From Saprospiraceae bacterium (GTDB lineage Bacteria; Bacteroidota; Bacteroidia; Chitinophagales; Saprospiraceae): DNA of 64,000 nt. Shown here piece after piece: positions 24,670 through 32,849 of this stretch. Position numbers and translations under genes: made by a program. Location: assembly GCA_020631355.1 (NCBI GenBank), contig JAHDHL010000008.1, positions 1 through 64,000 of the forward strand. The letters run 5' to 3'. How positions within the stretch are numbered: position 1 is the first letter of the stretch; the number at the start of each line of letters is the position of its first letter. Under the pieces are notes generated by a model, which was not told the origin of the DNA, ran no database searches, and was given only the letters and a program-made list of their open reading frames with translations.

Positions 24670-26964
24670 TTACCATCCATATCTGAAACTCAGTCCTCCA
24701 TAAAAATTACGGGGTAATCCGGGATAATAATATCTTGGTGCATTCCCACCAAAACTACCTGCATTAATCAGGATTTGTGATGCATATTGTTCATTCCAGA
24801 TATTCCTGATTCCGGCATAAATATCAATGTGGAATTTTGTATTTGATCCATTTTTGGTTTTTCCGAATCTATTACTATAACCGATTTTCATATTCATGGT
24901 ATTGTAGGAATCCGAATAGACGGAATTGTCATCCCGCATGGGCATTTGGTCTACAAACTGATGAATGATATTCCCATACAGACCCAAGTCGGACTGAATT
25001 CTGATACCTGAATTAATCTTATGTGGGACGGCACCGGTGAGTTCATTCCCCGAAAAGTCGTCATCGCCATCTATGAATTCCACAAATTGGTAATTGGCAT
25101 AATGATAATTGACGAATGGTTTGAGTATCATCTTCTTCCATCTCTTGTTGTATTTCAAATCCAGTTCCAACCCCATATGCGAAGTACGCCCAGCATTGAT
25201 GCCTTGAAATTGGTCCAATTCCAATCTTTTGGCAACTAACAAATCCCTAACATCCATATAGTATATGGATGCATTGTATGAGAGACTTCCATCGAGAATA
25301 TCGCCTCTACTTCCGATTTCGTAACTCCATCCCTTTTCGGGTTGAATATCGGGATTAATGGCGCCATCGGGCGTAAGGGTTTCTTCCAGTGTAGGCGGAT
25401 TGAATCCGTGACTAATATTGCCATAGAAAGAAATGAGTTTGTCACGCCACAGATAGTTGATGCCTAACCTAGGTGAAATAATGGGTTTGAATGCATAGTC
25501 CCCTGAGATATCAATAGAATCCAAGACGAACCTGTCTTCCAGATTATATTGAGTGGAATTGAAGTTGATTCCTGTTTCCACTGTGAAATTTCTGAAAAGT
25601 TTCCAATTGGCCTCTGCGAATATATTGAAGTATTGGCGGGTTTCTACATTATCACTAAGATGTGCACCCAGGATGCCATCATCCGTCTCATAGGTTTGCC
25701 AGTCATATTTTTCATTGAAGAACTCGCCACCGAATGATAATACTTGTTCCTCTCCGAAAGCCCTGAAATTATAATAGAACTTACTTCTGAAACCCAAGGA
25801 TCTGGAATCTTCTGTCAGGATGTTGAATGGACGGGATTCGTAGGAATCATAGAATGTACCGAATACACTGGTACTATTGTACCAATCTTTCCAAAATACC
25901 TTGTGGGAAAGTCCTACCTGTATTTTTGAATAATCCTCGAAACCCCTGACCCTGCCCCAAGTGAATGCAGCTTTACTAGGTTCATTGAGAAAATCCTCCT
26001 CATTCAGTGAACTGGGAATGAAAGCTTTCAAGTCCGTATAATTCAATAGGAAAGTCAGTTGTTTATTATCATAATTGAATTCATCCACTAAGGAGAATTG
26101 ATGACGGTCATATTGGTTGTTATCCCGATACCCATCACTATGGGTAAGGCTATAATTGGCTCTGAGTACATTTTTCTCATTACCCAGATTAATAGTGTTG
26201 GATGTTCTGAGATAACCGTAAGAACCGACTTCGAATCGGGAATTCACAAATTTTCGAGAATCGTTCCCAGCTGTTTTCATGATAATGGAGCCACCCAGGC
26301 CACTTCCATAATTGCTCACATTCGGTCCTTTCACAATCTTGATACTCGATAATAAGTCCATGTCAATATCTTCCAAGGTAGTTTCACCTACGCCTGATGT
26401 CAATGGAATATCATTCAGATAAGCACGAATCTTGGCAGTCGTGAACTGTGAACGATTACCGATACCTCTTATGGTAATTCTGTTGGTGTTGAGGGCGCCG
26501 GTATGTATGTGCAACCCAGGGGCAGTATTCATACTGTTCAGTATGGTAGCGGATTGGTCGAGATGTAGGTCGACTGGTTGTAGTGATGAATAATTCGCAG
26601 AATATTTTAATCTTCTATCAATGACAACAATGCCAGGATCAGGATAGCCCATAAAATTACTTTCTAGTACGATTTCAAGTGGTTCATCCACACTTTTTAC
26701 AACAATTTCCTGAGATGAATAACCGATGAACCGAACCTCGATGGTAGCAGGTAGCTTTTCTACTTTCAGAGAAAAGTTACCATCCAAATCGGTAACTGTT
26801 CCATTGTTCGTATCCTTTTCGACGATAGTTGTTCCCAAACCATCCTCTCCCGAGTCTCCAAAGATGACATGTCCCTTGATGACGAATGCAGGAGTTTGTC
26901 CGTAGGTTGGTAAGAGGAAAAGCATCAATAATATTGTAAGTATCCAAATTCTCATCCGTTTCAT
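24670..26964 (-). CDS. TonB-dependent outer-membrane receptor
   Basis: About 764 residues. Signal peptide ends near LLPTYGQ. Next is a carboxypeptidase-D regulatory-like domain (IKGHVIFGDSGEDGLGTTIVEKDT ... TDLDGNFSLKV, residues about 25-105), typical of Bacteroidota receptors, then the plug (LNSMNTAPGLHIHTG, RITIRGIGNRSQF, IKIVKGPNVSNYGSGLGGSI) and a 22-strand barrel ending FYGGLSFRYGW. The GPNVSNYGSGLGG plug motif is of the siderophore/vitamin receptor type rather than SusC. No SusD is adjacent, so iron-complex uptake is more likely than glycan uptake. Start: ATG 26964 or 26955; the TTG at 27003 is the promoter -33 element. Confidence 0.92.
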   Translation of the reverse strand: MKRMRIWILTILLMLFLLPTYGQTPAFVIKGHVIFGDSGEDGLGTTIVEKDTNNGTVTDLDGNFSLKVEKLPATIEVRFIGYSSQEIVVKSVDEPLEIVLESNFMGYPDPGIVVIDRRLKYSANYSSLQPVDLHLDQSATILNSMNTAPGLHIHTGALNTNRITIRGIGNRSQFTTAKIRAYLNDIPLTSGVGETTLEDIDMDLLSSIKIVKGPNVSNYGSGLGGSIIMKTAGNDSRKFVNSRFEVGSYGYLRTSNTINLGNEKNVLRANYSLTHSDGYRDNNQYDRHQFSLVDEFNYDNKQLTFLLNYTDLKAFIPSSLNEEDFLNEPSKAAFTWGRVRGFEDYSKIQVGLSHKVFWKDWYNSTSVFGTFYDSYESRPFNILTEDSRSLGFRSKFYYNFRAFGEEQVLSFGGEFFNEKYDWQTYETDDGILGAHLSDNVETRQYFNIFAEANWKLFRNFTVETGINFNSTQYNLEDRFVLDSIDISGDYAFKPIISPRLGINYLWRDKLISFYGNISHGFNPPTLEETLTPDGAINPDIQPEKGWSYEIGSRGDILDGSLSYNASIYYMDVRDLLVAKRLELDQFQGINAGRTSHMGLELDLKYNKRWKKMILKPFVNYHYANYQFVEFIDGDDDFSGNELTGAVPHKINSGIRIQSDLGLYGNIIHQFVDQMPMRDDNSVYSDSYNTMNMKIGYSNRFGKTKNGSNTKFHIDIYAGIRNIWNEQYASQILINAGSFGGNAPRYYYPGLPRNFYGGLSFRYGW

Positions 26965-26973
26965 ATTTAATGA

Positions 26974-27003
26974 CAAATCTACCCTAATCCAAGTAGAAAA
27001 CAA
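26974..27003 (-). promoter_or_regulatory. Promoter of the TonB receptor gene
   Basis: On the minus strand TTG (27003-27001), exactly 19 nt, then TAGATTTG (26981-26974): a full match to the Bacteroidota sigma consensus. The box ends 10 bp before ATG 26964, so the mRNA has a very short leader. Confidence 0.75.
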
Positions 27004-27042
27004 CAGATGTGTTGACTAAGAAGGAGAAATGGCTAGTTGAGG

Positions 27043-27582
27043 TCAATTCGATAAGGAATCGGATATTTCCAATGGGATGATTTTGATGGTGCTCCATCCC
27101 TCTATGTCATCAGGAATGAATTCCATGATTCTGATCTCATCGAATAATAATATCCTATGATGGAGTAGGGAAGAATAGGATTCGATAATCTTCAATTGTT
27201 GTTGTTCTTCCATTTCCTTGTACACCAAACTGAGATGTGGCATGAAATAATTATCGGATCTGGCTCCGAAATGTTGTAGTTGTTGGGAAAGTATCTGGTG
27301 CATGTCTACTAAGCTATCCTTAGGCGCAGCATGATAATAAAGGCTCCTCCAAATAATAGGTTCGTATCCGATTGCCCCTAGGGAAACCTCAATGGGTTTG
27401 CAGTCTGAACAGGCATTTTCTACAGCAGTTATATATGCATCGGTATCCTGTGTTTTGACAGAACCCAATAAGGTAATATGAGGATGGAAAACAGGAGCAT
27501 CCAACTCATTGGAAAATTGGCGAATCAATGCCGCCAAGGCATCACTTTTCGATGAGCATAACCATATGACGAGTTGTTTCAT
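27043..27582 (-). CDS. 2H phosphoesterase (cyclic phosphodiesterase/2'-5' RNA ligase-like)
   Basis: A 179-residue cytosolic protein with the two H-x-S/T-x motifs that define the 2H superfamily: His35-Ile-Thr37 (HPHITLLG) and His116-Leu-Ser118 (MPHLSLVY). The spacing of 81 residues and the size fit plant/yeast-type cyclic phosphodiesterases, which open nucleotide 2',3'-cyclic phosphates, or LigT/ThpR relatives. The gene lies 5 bp after the permease gene stop in the same direction. No functional link between the two is obvious. Confidence 0.85.
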   Translation of the reverse strand: MKQLVIWLCSSKSDALAALIRQFSNELDAPVFHPHITLLGSVKTQDTDAYITAVENACSDCKPIEVSLGAIGYEPIIWRSLYYHAAPKDSLVDMHQILSQQLQHFGARSDNYFMPHLSLVYKEMEEQQQLKIIESYSSLLHHRILLFDEIRIMEFIPDDIEGWSTIKIIPLEISDSLSN

Positions 27583-27587
27583 CGGAA

Positions 27588-28637
27588 TTAGGAGAGTCTT
27601 ACCCTAGGGTCTAAGAATGCATATAGGATGTCGGATAGGATATTGATGATGACGAATGTTGCGCCCATGAACAATACCACTCCCAAGATAACAGGGATGT
27701 CATAGGTTTCCAAGGCTCGTATGGTCTCCAATCCCAAGCCATCATAAGAAAAGACATTCTCCACAAAAAAAGCACCTGCGACCAAAGAAGCAAACCACCC
27801 TGTTATGGATGTGGAAACCGGATTGAGTGCGTTCCTTAATCCGTGCTTGAAATTAACCTTGAAAGTGGAAAGTCCCTTGGATCGGGCCGTTCGGATATAG
27901 TCCTGACTCAATACATCCAACATGGCACTTCTTGTCAATTGTGTGAATATTCCGATAGGACGGATTCCCAAAGCGAGTACAGGTAGTATCAGATTACTCC
28001 AAACAATGACCTCATCACCCGAATCATTCAATGTAGTCAATCCTCCCGTAACACTAAGTCCAGTATAGTCTCCTAGATAATAGGCAAAGAATAAGGCTAG
28101 TATGATAGCTGTTACATAACTGGGGAGTGAATAACCCAATACCGATACGACAACTGCAATATTATCTATCCAAGTATTATGGAATAGGGCCGCAATGACT
28201 CCTAGGGATATTCCTATCAGGGTCGCCAAGAAAATGGCAAAGAATGCCAGGATGGCAGTTCTGGGTACTTTGGTTTTCAATATTTTCGAAACCTGATATC
28301 CCGATTGGTAGGATTCCCTAAGATATGGAAGTTTGAATACCAGTTGCTTATTACCCAATGGAATGGATAGGATAGGTTGGTATTTCTTATTCAATTCATC
28401 CGAACTGAACGAGACGGGAGAGACATCCCTCAGGTAATTCAATTGCTGGATATATAATGGTTGGTCAAGGCCCAATTCCTTTCGTTTGGCTTCAATGTCA
28501 CCGGTATCCGCTCTTTGTCCGAAAGTCATTTCAGCCGGGTCCACACTGGCATTGTAAATGATGGATGTAACGATGAACACAATGGCCACCATTACCCCAA
28601 TTCCATACAACAACCTTTTGACAATATATCTGATCAT
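27588..28637 (-). CDS. ABC transporter permease, DppB/OppB family
   Basis: About 349 residues with an N-terminal membrane anchor (MIRYIVKRLLYGIGVM, the usual OppB/DppB opening), a periplasmic segment including LGLDQPLYIQQLNYL, and a BPD_transp_1 domain with five membrane segments. The EAA-loop that contacts the ATPase is IRTARSKGLSTFKVNFKHGLRNALNP. The family imports peptides, nickel or similar solutes as a DppBCDF complex. Here no DppC, ATPase or binding protein is adjacent. The start ATG 28637 matches the family; a TTG at 28679 would add a non-family tail. Confidence 0.9.
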   Translation of the reverse strand: MIRYIVKRLLYGIGVMVAIVFIVTSIIYNASVDPAEMTFGQRADTGDIEAKRKELGLDQPLYIQQLNYLRDVSPVSFSSDELNKKYQPILSIPLGNKQLVFKLPYLRESYQSGYQVSKILKTKVPRTAILAFFAIFLATLIGISLGVIAALFHNTWIDNIAVVVSVLGYSLPSYVTAIILALFFAYYLGDYTGLSVTGGLTTLNDSGDEVIVWSNLILPVLALGIRPIGIFTQLTRSAMLDVLSQDYIRTARSKGLSTFKVNFKHGLRNALNPVSTSITGWFASLVAGAFFVENVFSYDGLGLETIRALETYDIPVILGVVLFMGATFVIINILSDILYAFLDPRVRLS

Positions 28638-28710
28638 TCCTAAGTATGTCTCCGTCGTGTAAAATAACATAAACCCCAACTTTTTTCCAGTATCAACATT
28701 GTATTTATTT

Positions 28711-28718
28711 TACCTTTG
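28711..28718 (+). promoter_or_regulatory. Candidate -7 box of glyA
   Basis: TACCTTTG matches TAnnTTTG exactly and lies 40 bp before the ATG. No TTG at the expected spacing upstream. Confidence 0.45.
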
Positions 28719-28758
28719 CAGAAATTATTCAACGGGGCAACCCTTAAAGTGATATGTT

Positions 28759-30039
28759 ATGGAAGACAAGGTTTTATTCTCATTAATCAACGAAGAATTA
28801 GAACGTCAGAGAAGAGGAGTGGAATTAATCGCTTCTGAGAATTTCACTAGCCCGGCCGTCATGAGGGCTATGGGAAGTTGCCTAACCAATAAATATGCCG
28901 AAGGATACCCAGGAAAACGTTACTACGGAGGTTGTGAGGTAGTGGATCAGGTAGAACAATTAGCCATTGATAGGATCAAGGAGCTTTTTGGAGCCGAATA
29001 TGCCAATGTACAACCTCATTCAGGTGCACAAGCCAATGCAGCTGTATTTTTAGCCGTACTTCAACCGGGAGATGCCATTCTTGGTTTCGACTTATCCCAT
29101 GGAGGACACCTTTCTCATGGTTCTCCTGTTAATTTTTCAGGAAAGGTCTACAAGCCGCATTTCTATGGAGTAGAAAAGGAAACAGGCCGAATTGATATGG
29201 ACAAGGTGGAAGCCAAGGCCATTGAGGTACAACCCAAATTGATTATTTGTGGAGCATCCGCTTATTCCCGTGATTGGGATTATGCTCGTTTTAGAGCCAT
29301 TGCCGATAAGGTAGGTGCATTGTTGCTTGCAGATATTGCCCATCCTGCGGGTTTGGTGGCTGCCGGCCTTTTGAATGACCCTATGCCACACTGTCATATC
29401 GTTACCACAACGACACACAAGACATTGCGTGGGCCTAGGGGTGGTTTAATCATGATGGGTAAGAACTTTGATAACCCTTGGGGTAGAAAGACTAAGAAAG
29501 GGAATCCTATTAAGATGTCCGCTATCCTGAACAGTGGGGTATTCCCGGGTATGCAGGGCGGTCCATTGGAGCATGTGATTGCTGCTAAGGCAGTGGCTTT
29601 CGGAGAAGCTTTGTCACCTGATTTCAAGGCTTACGGTGAACAGGTAATCAAGAATGCACAAGCCATGACGCAGAAATTCGTAGCCAAAGGATATGGTATC
29701 ATCTCAGGTGGTACCGATAACCATTTGATGCTGATTGACCTCAGGAATAAGGGAATTACAGGTAAGGTAGCCGAAAAAGCGCTGGTTGAGGCGGATATTA
29801 CTGTTAATAAGAATATGGTGCCTTTTGATACCCAATCCCCATTCGTTACCTCTGGTATAAGAATCGGTACGGCTGCTGTAACAACAAGAGGCTTTAGGGA
29901 AGCTGATTGTGAAAAGGTAGTGGATTGGATTGATGAGGTACTAACCAATCCAGAGGATGCTGGTGTTATCTCCAGGGTAAGGGCTGAAGTGAATGAATAT
30001 ATGAAAGCATTCCCACTGTACGAGAAAGCAATGGCGTAG
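28759..30039 (+). CDS. glyA: Serine hydroxymethyltransferase
   Basis: A 426-residue PLP enzyme that interconverts serine and glycine with tetrahydrofolate, supplying one-carbon units. Family marks in order: [40 protein letters not shown], the [16 protein letters not shown] block, [16 protein letters not shown], and the PLP-lysine motif [14 protein letters not shown] with Lys221. Length and order are normal. It is a single gene on the plus strand with its own promoter box (TACCTTTG) and terminator (30066-30107). Confidence 0.98.
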   Translation: MEDKVLFSLINEELERQRRGVELIASENFTSPAVMRAMGSCLTNKYAEGYPGKRYYGGCEVVDQVEQLAIDRIKELFGAEYANVQPHSGAQANAAVFLAVLQPGDAILGFDLSHGGHLSHGSPVNFSGKVYKPHFYGVEKETGRIDMDKVEAKAIEVQPKLIICGASAYSRDWDYARFRAIADKVGALLLADIAHPAGLVAAGLLNDPMPHCHIVTTTTHKTLRGPRGGLIMMGKNFDNPWGRKTKKGNPIKMSAILNSGVFPGMQGGPLEHVIAAKAVAFGEALSPDFKAYGEQVIKNAQAMTQKFVAKGYGIISGGTDNHLMLIDLRNKGITGKVAEKALVEADITVNKNMVPFDTQSPFVTSGIRIGTAAVTTRGFREADCEKVVDWIDEVLTNPEDAGVISRVRAEVNEYMKAFPLYEKAMA

Positions 30040-30065
30040 AGAACAGGATGTTTTACCATCTTTTT

Positions 30066-30107
30066 AAAGCGGATTGAAAGAAAACTCTTTCAATCCGCTT
30101 TTCTTTT
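30066..30107 (+). terminator. Rho-independent terminator of glyA
   Basis: Perfect 15-bp stem AAAGCGGATTGAAAG (30066-30080) and CTTTCAATCCGCTTT (30087-30101), 6-nt loop, then TCTTTT. Confidence 0.92.
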
Positions 30108-30146
30108 GCTTGTAATGTATTTGATAGTCAGTTGTTTATGGTTGGA

Positions 30147-30179
30147 CCACATTAACATGTGGCTGGGGTGCCACATGTT
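30147..30179 (+). promoter_or_regulatory. Three-arm inverted repeat upstream of the first tail-fibre-like gene
   Basis: CCACAT (30147-30152) can pair with ATGTGG (30157-30162). Alternatively AACATGTGGC (30154-30163) pairs perfectly over 10 bp with GCCACATGTT (30170-30179). The two pairings exclude each other. The element lies 136 bp before the start at 30316. It may be an operator or a leader switch. Confidence 0.4.
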
Positions 30180-30315
30180 GTTAGTTTACTTTGTAATCAT
30201 AATTCGAATTACTTGTAAGAAATCATCTGAATCCCACAACGAACAACATATTATCAAATATGTACGAAACATTCACTCATGTAACGTGCTTTTTCAAAAG
30301 TCTAAATGAAATATC

Positions 30316-32628
30316 ATGAAAAAGATTTTTCTATTTACAATCGTTCTATTATTTACTGCCGTTTCCTTTGCTCAGGAGATTGATGTAGATGACAGGGTAA
30401 ACATTACACAATCAAACAAACCCTTTATCGGAGTGTATGCATTCGGATACCAAGGATCACCCAGCCCTGGATATCCCCAATTCCAATTGAATAACTATGG
30501 TGGAGTACCCGGAGCCGTAGCTGCTACGGCTGATAACTCCGTTTTGGGTATGTTCCAATTCTCAGGTCACGACGGAAATGCAAAGAAAACCGTAGGTGTA
30601 TTAAGGGTTCGTTCCATGGATAACTTCGCCTCACAGCAAAATGCAAGAATGGATTTCCAACTCGGTGCTACCAGACAATTGAGAATGACCATTCTTGGAG
30701 CCAACGGTAATGTAGGAATAGGTACAGAGACACCACAGTCCAAATTACATGTTAAGGGCGATAATTTATCTGCTGGAATAATGCGTTTGGAAGGTCCTCA
30801 GTCCAATGCCTATGCATTATGGTTTGTGGATGATGTCTATACTGGGTATTTAGGTAGCTATAATGGAGCCTCTGATATGGACTTTGGTACAGGAGATAGT
30901 AATAGTACAGGTAAAACCCACTTGGTTACGCAAGCCATACCTAGATTGACGGTAGCAGCAGATGGTAATATCGGTATCGGAACCACTGATCCGGGAATCA
31001 ATAGATTATTAGTTACTACAGATGGCACGAATGCCATCTCAGCAACAAGTTCTAATCCTGGCGGAACATTCTTTAACCTTGATAATTCTTCTGCTGATGG
31101 AGAATCCTGGAATTTGATTTCCACAGGTGCGACCAATTCCGAGGGGGCGGGTAAATTGGCATTCCAAACATTCGCAGGTGCGAGCCCCGGAACCAAAATG
31201 ACCATCCAAGTAGATGGCAATGTGGGTATCGGTACACCTAACCCTGGAGTTAGATTGGATGTAGTAGGTGATGGTTCAGGTGACGTCGCTACATTCAGTA
31301 GTGGAGGATCTACAACGAATAAAGTGAATTTCAATTCGAATTCAGGTTATTTAGGATATATCGGTTCTTCTGTGGTAGCTGGTGATTTGGAATTAGGTAC
31401 AGGAGGAACAAGTTCAAATGCTATTAATTTGAATACCCAAAATGTAACAAGATTGAAAGTTACTGCTGATGGTAAGGTAGGTATCGGGATGACGGATCCT
31501 AATGATGCCCTAGACATCGAGACAGATGGAGCAACCACGAATAGTGCCATTGATGCGAAAGTGAATTATGTAGGTTCAGTTGACATAAGAGGTATCGATA
31601 TCAATAATGAACCTGGAGAAGGCTTTGGTTATGGCGTATATGGAACAGCAGGATATATGGGATTATATGGTCAATCTAATGGAGGAGCTTATTCAGGTTC
31701 TACTTATGGTGTATATGGTTTAGCTTCAGGAACAGCAGGCAATCGTTATTCTGTTTATGGTGCAGGAGTCACAGGTACTGGGTCTACAGAATATGCAGGT
31801 TATTTCGCTGGAAATGTTACGGTGACAGGTACATTCAATAACCCATCTGATGCAAGATTGAAGAAGAATGTAAAGGATTATGAGAATGCTTTGGAAATCA
31901 TCAGCCAATTGGATGCTAAGACCTACGAGTTCAAGAACAATGAGTACGAACAAATGGGGCTTCCACAAGGTCCGCAAATCGGTTTCATCGCCCAGGAATT
32001 GGAAAAGGTATTACCATCATTGGTTAAGGAGAATGTACATCCGGAAGTAGTGGAGCATGACGAAGAAGGAAATAGGACGGTAGTCAAGGAAGCTGTTTCC
32101 TACAAAGGTGTGGATTATAGGGCTTTGATTCCTGTATTGACAGCGGGTATCAAGGAGTTGAATGGTGAAGTAGAAGCCAAGGACGAAACCATCGAAGAAC
32201 TTCAGTCCCAATTGGATGCTATGTCGAAGAAGATGGAGCAAATGTCTGAATTGATAAGTGATATGAATGATAAGTTCAATCAAGTGGAAGAAGATATGAG
32301 CCAGTATTTCATTGGAAATGAGGATTCTAGAATGGGAACTACAAATGTTGAATTAAATGGAAATGACATCGCTGCATTGGAGCAGAATATGCCCAATCCT
32401 TTCCATGAGAACACAACAATCAAGTACTATATCCCATCCTCATCACAAAGAGCCATGATGACAATCACTGATATCAAGGGTTCACCCCTGAAGTCTGTCA
32501 ACCTAGAGGGAACTGGCCTAGGTACAGTAACCATCAATGCAAATGAATTACCTGTTGGTACTTACATTTACACCCTTTTTGTGGATGGTAGACAAATTGC
32601 ATCCAAGCAAATGATCTTAGTGAAGTAA
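30316..32628 (+). CDS. Secreted tail-fibre-like protein 1 (S74 chaperone domain, T9SS type A)
   Basis: 770 residues. Signal peptide 1-19 (TAVSFA). Residues 20-140 are the module shared by all four paralogues (DRVNITQSNKPFIGVYAFGY, MFQFSGHDGNAKKTVGVLRV). The shaft has four GIGT-type repeats (NVGIGTETP, NIGIGTTDP, NVGIGTPNP, KVGIGMTDP) and a Gly/Tyr-rich stretch (YGVYGTAGYMG). The intramolecular chaperone (Peptidase S74) starts NNPSDARLKKNV with the dyad Ser511/Lys516; YEFKNNEYEQMGLP and QIGFIAQELEKVLPSLVKE follow. A coiled coil spans about 620-665, and the T9SS type A domain starts LEQNMPNPFHENTTIKYY. Unlike its three relatives it has DMSQYF, not DMSQCC, after the coil. It is probably a trimeric surface fibre. 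Confidence 0.88.
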   Translation: MKKIFLFTIVLLFTAVSFAQEIDVDDRVNITQSNKPFIGVYAFGYQGSPSPGYPQFQLNNYGGVPGAVAATADNSVLGMFQFSGHDGNAKKTVGVLRVRSMDNFASQQNARMDFQLGATRQLRMTILGANGNVGIGTETPQSKLHVKGDNLSAGIMRLEGPQSNAYALWFVDDVYTGYLGSYNGASDMDFGTGDSNSTGKTHLVTQAIPRLTVAADGNIGIGTTDPGINRLLVTTDGTNAISATSSNPGGTFFNLDNSSADGESWNLISTGATNSEGAGKLAFQTFAGASPGTKMTIQVDGNVGIGTPNPGVRLDVVGDGSGDVATFSSGGSTTNKVNFNSNSGYLGYIGSSVVAGDLELGTGGTSSNAINLNTQNVTRLKVTADGKVGIGMTDPNDALDIETDGATTNSAIDAKVNYVGSVDIRGIDINNEPGEGFGYGVYGTAGYMGLYGQSNGGAYSGSTYGVYGLASGTAGNRYSVYGAGVTGTGSTEYAGYFAGNVTVTGTFNNPSDARLKKNVKDYENALEIISQLDAKTYEFKNNEYEQMGLPQGPQIGFIAQELEKVLPSLVKENVHPEVVEHDEEGNRTVVKEAVSYKGVDYRALIPVLTAGIKELNGEVEAKDETIEELQSQLDAMSKKMEQMSELISDMNDKFNQVEEDMSQYFIGNEDSRMGTTNVELNGNDIAALEQNMPNPFHENTTIKYYIPSSSQRAMMTITDIKGSPLKSVNLEGTGLGTVTINANELPVGTYIYTLFVDGRQIASKQMILVK

Positions 32629-32654
32629 TTCGAAAAAACAAGTATACTATCACG

Positions 32655-32689
32655 AACCTCCTTGGGAATTTTCCAAGGAGGTTTTTAAT
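32655..32689 (+). terminator. Terminator after tail-fibre-like gene 1
   Basis: AACCTCCTTGG (32655-32665) pairs with CCAAGGAGGTT (32673-32683), then TTTAATTTTTT. Confidence 0.92.
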
Positions 32690-32798
32690 TTTTTTAGATT
32701 TCAATGGTAACAAATTGATTCGATAGGGTACCTCACATTGGAAACCGGTTATTCCACCATAAATCACTCTTTAGTATCAGGACCAATGCTTGCACTTA

Positions 32799-32836
32799 CT
32801 TCTTTTCCAAAAAGAAGCTAGGGGTCCATTGACTTG
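32799..32836 (+). promoter_or_regulatory. Leader dyad and CATTGACTTG motif before tail-fibre-like gene 2
   Basis: CTTCTTTT (32799-32806) and AAAAGAAG (32810-32817) form an 8-bp inverted repeat. CATTGACTTG (32827-32836) follows, 13 nt before the ATG. The same ten bases recur before gene 4 (37963-37972). No TAnnTTTG box was found in this gap. Confidence 0.35.
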
Positions 32837-32849
32837 AAAATCGAATCAA

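Noticed and set aside
26965-27003. TTG start for the TonB receptor
   Set aside because: It coincides with the -33 element of a full promoter consensus. The signal peptide begins at ATG 26964 or 26955.
30858-31334. Long minus-strand open frame (158 codons) rich in Pro/Val
   Set aside because: It is antisense to the fibre-gene 1 shaft and arises from the repetitive Gly/Thr coding; no start context or family resemblance.
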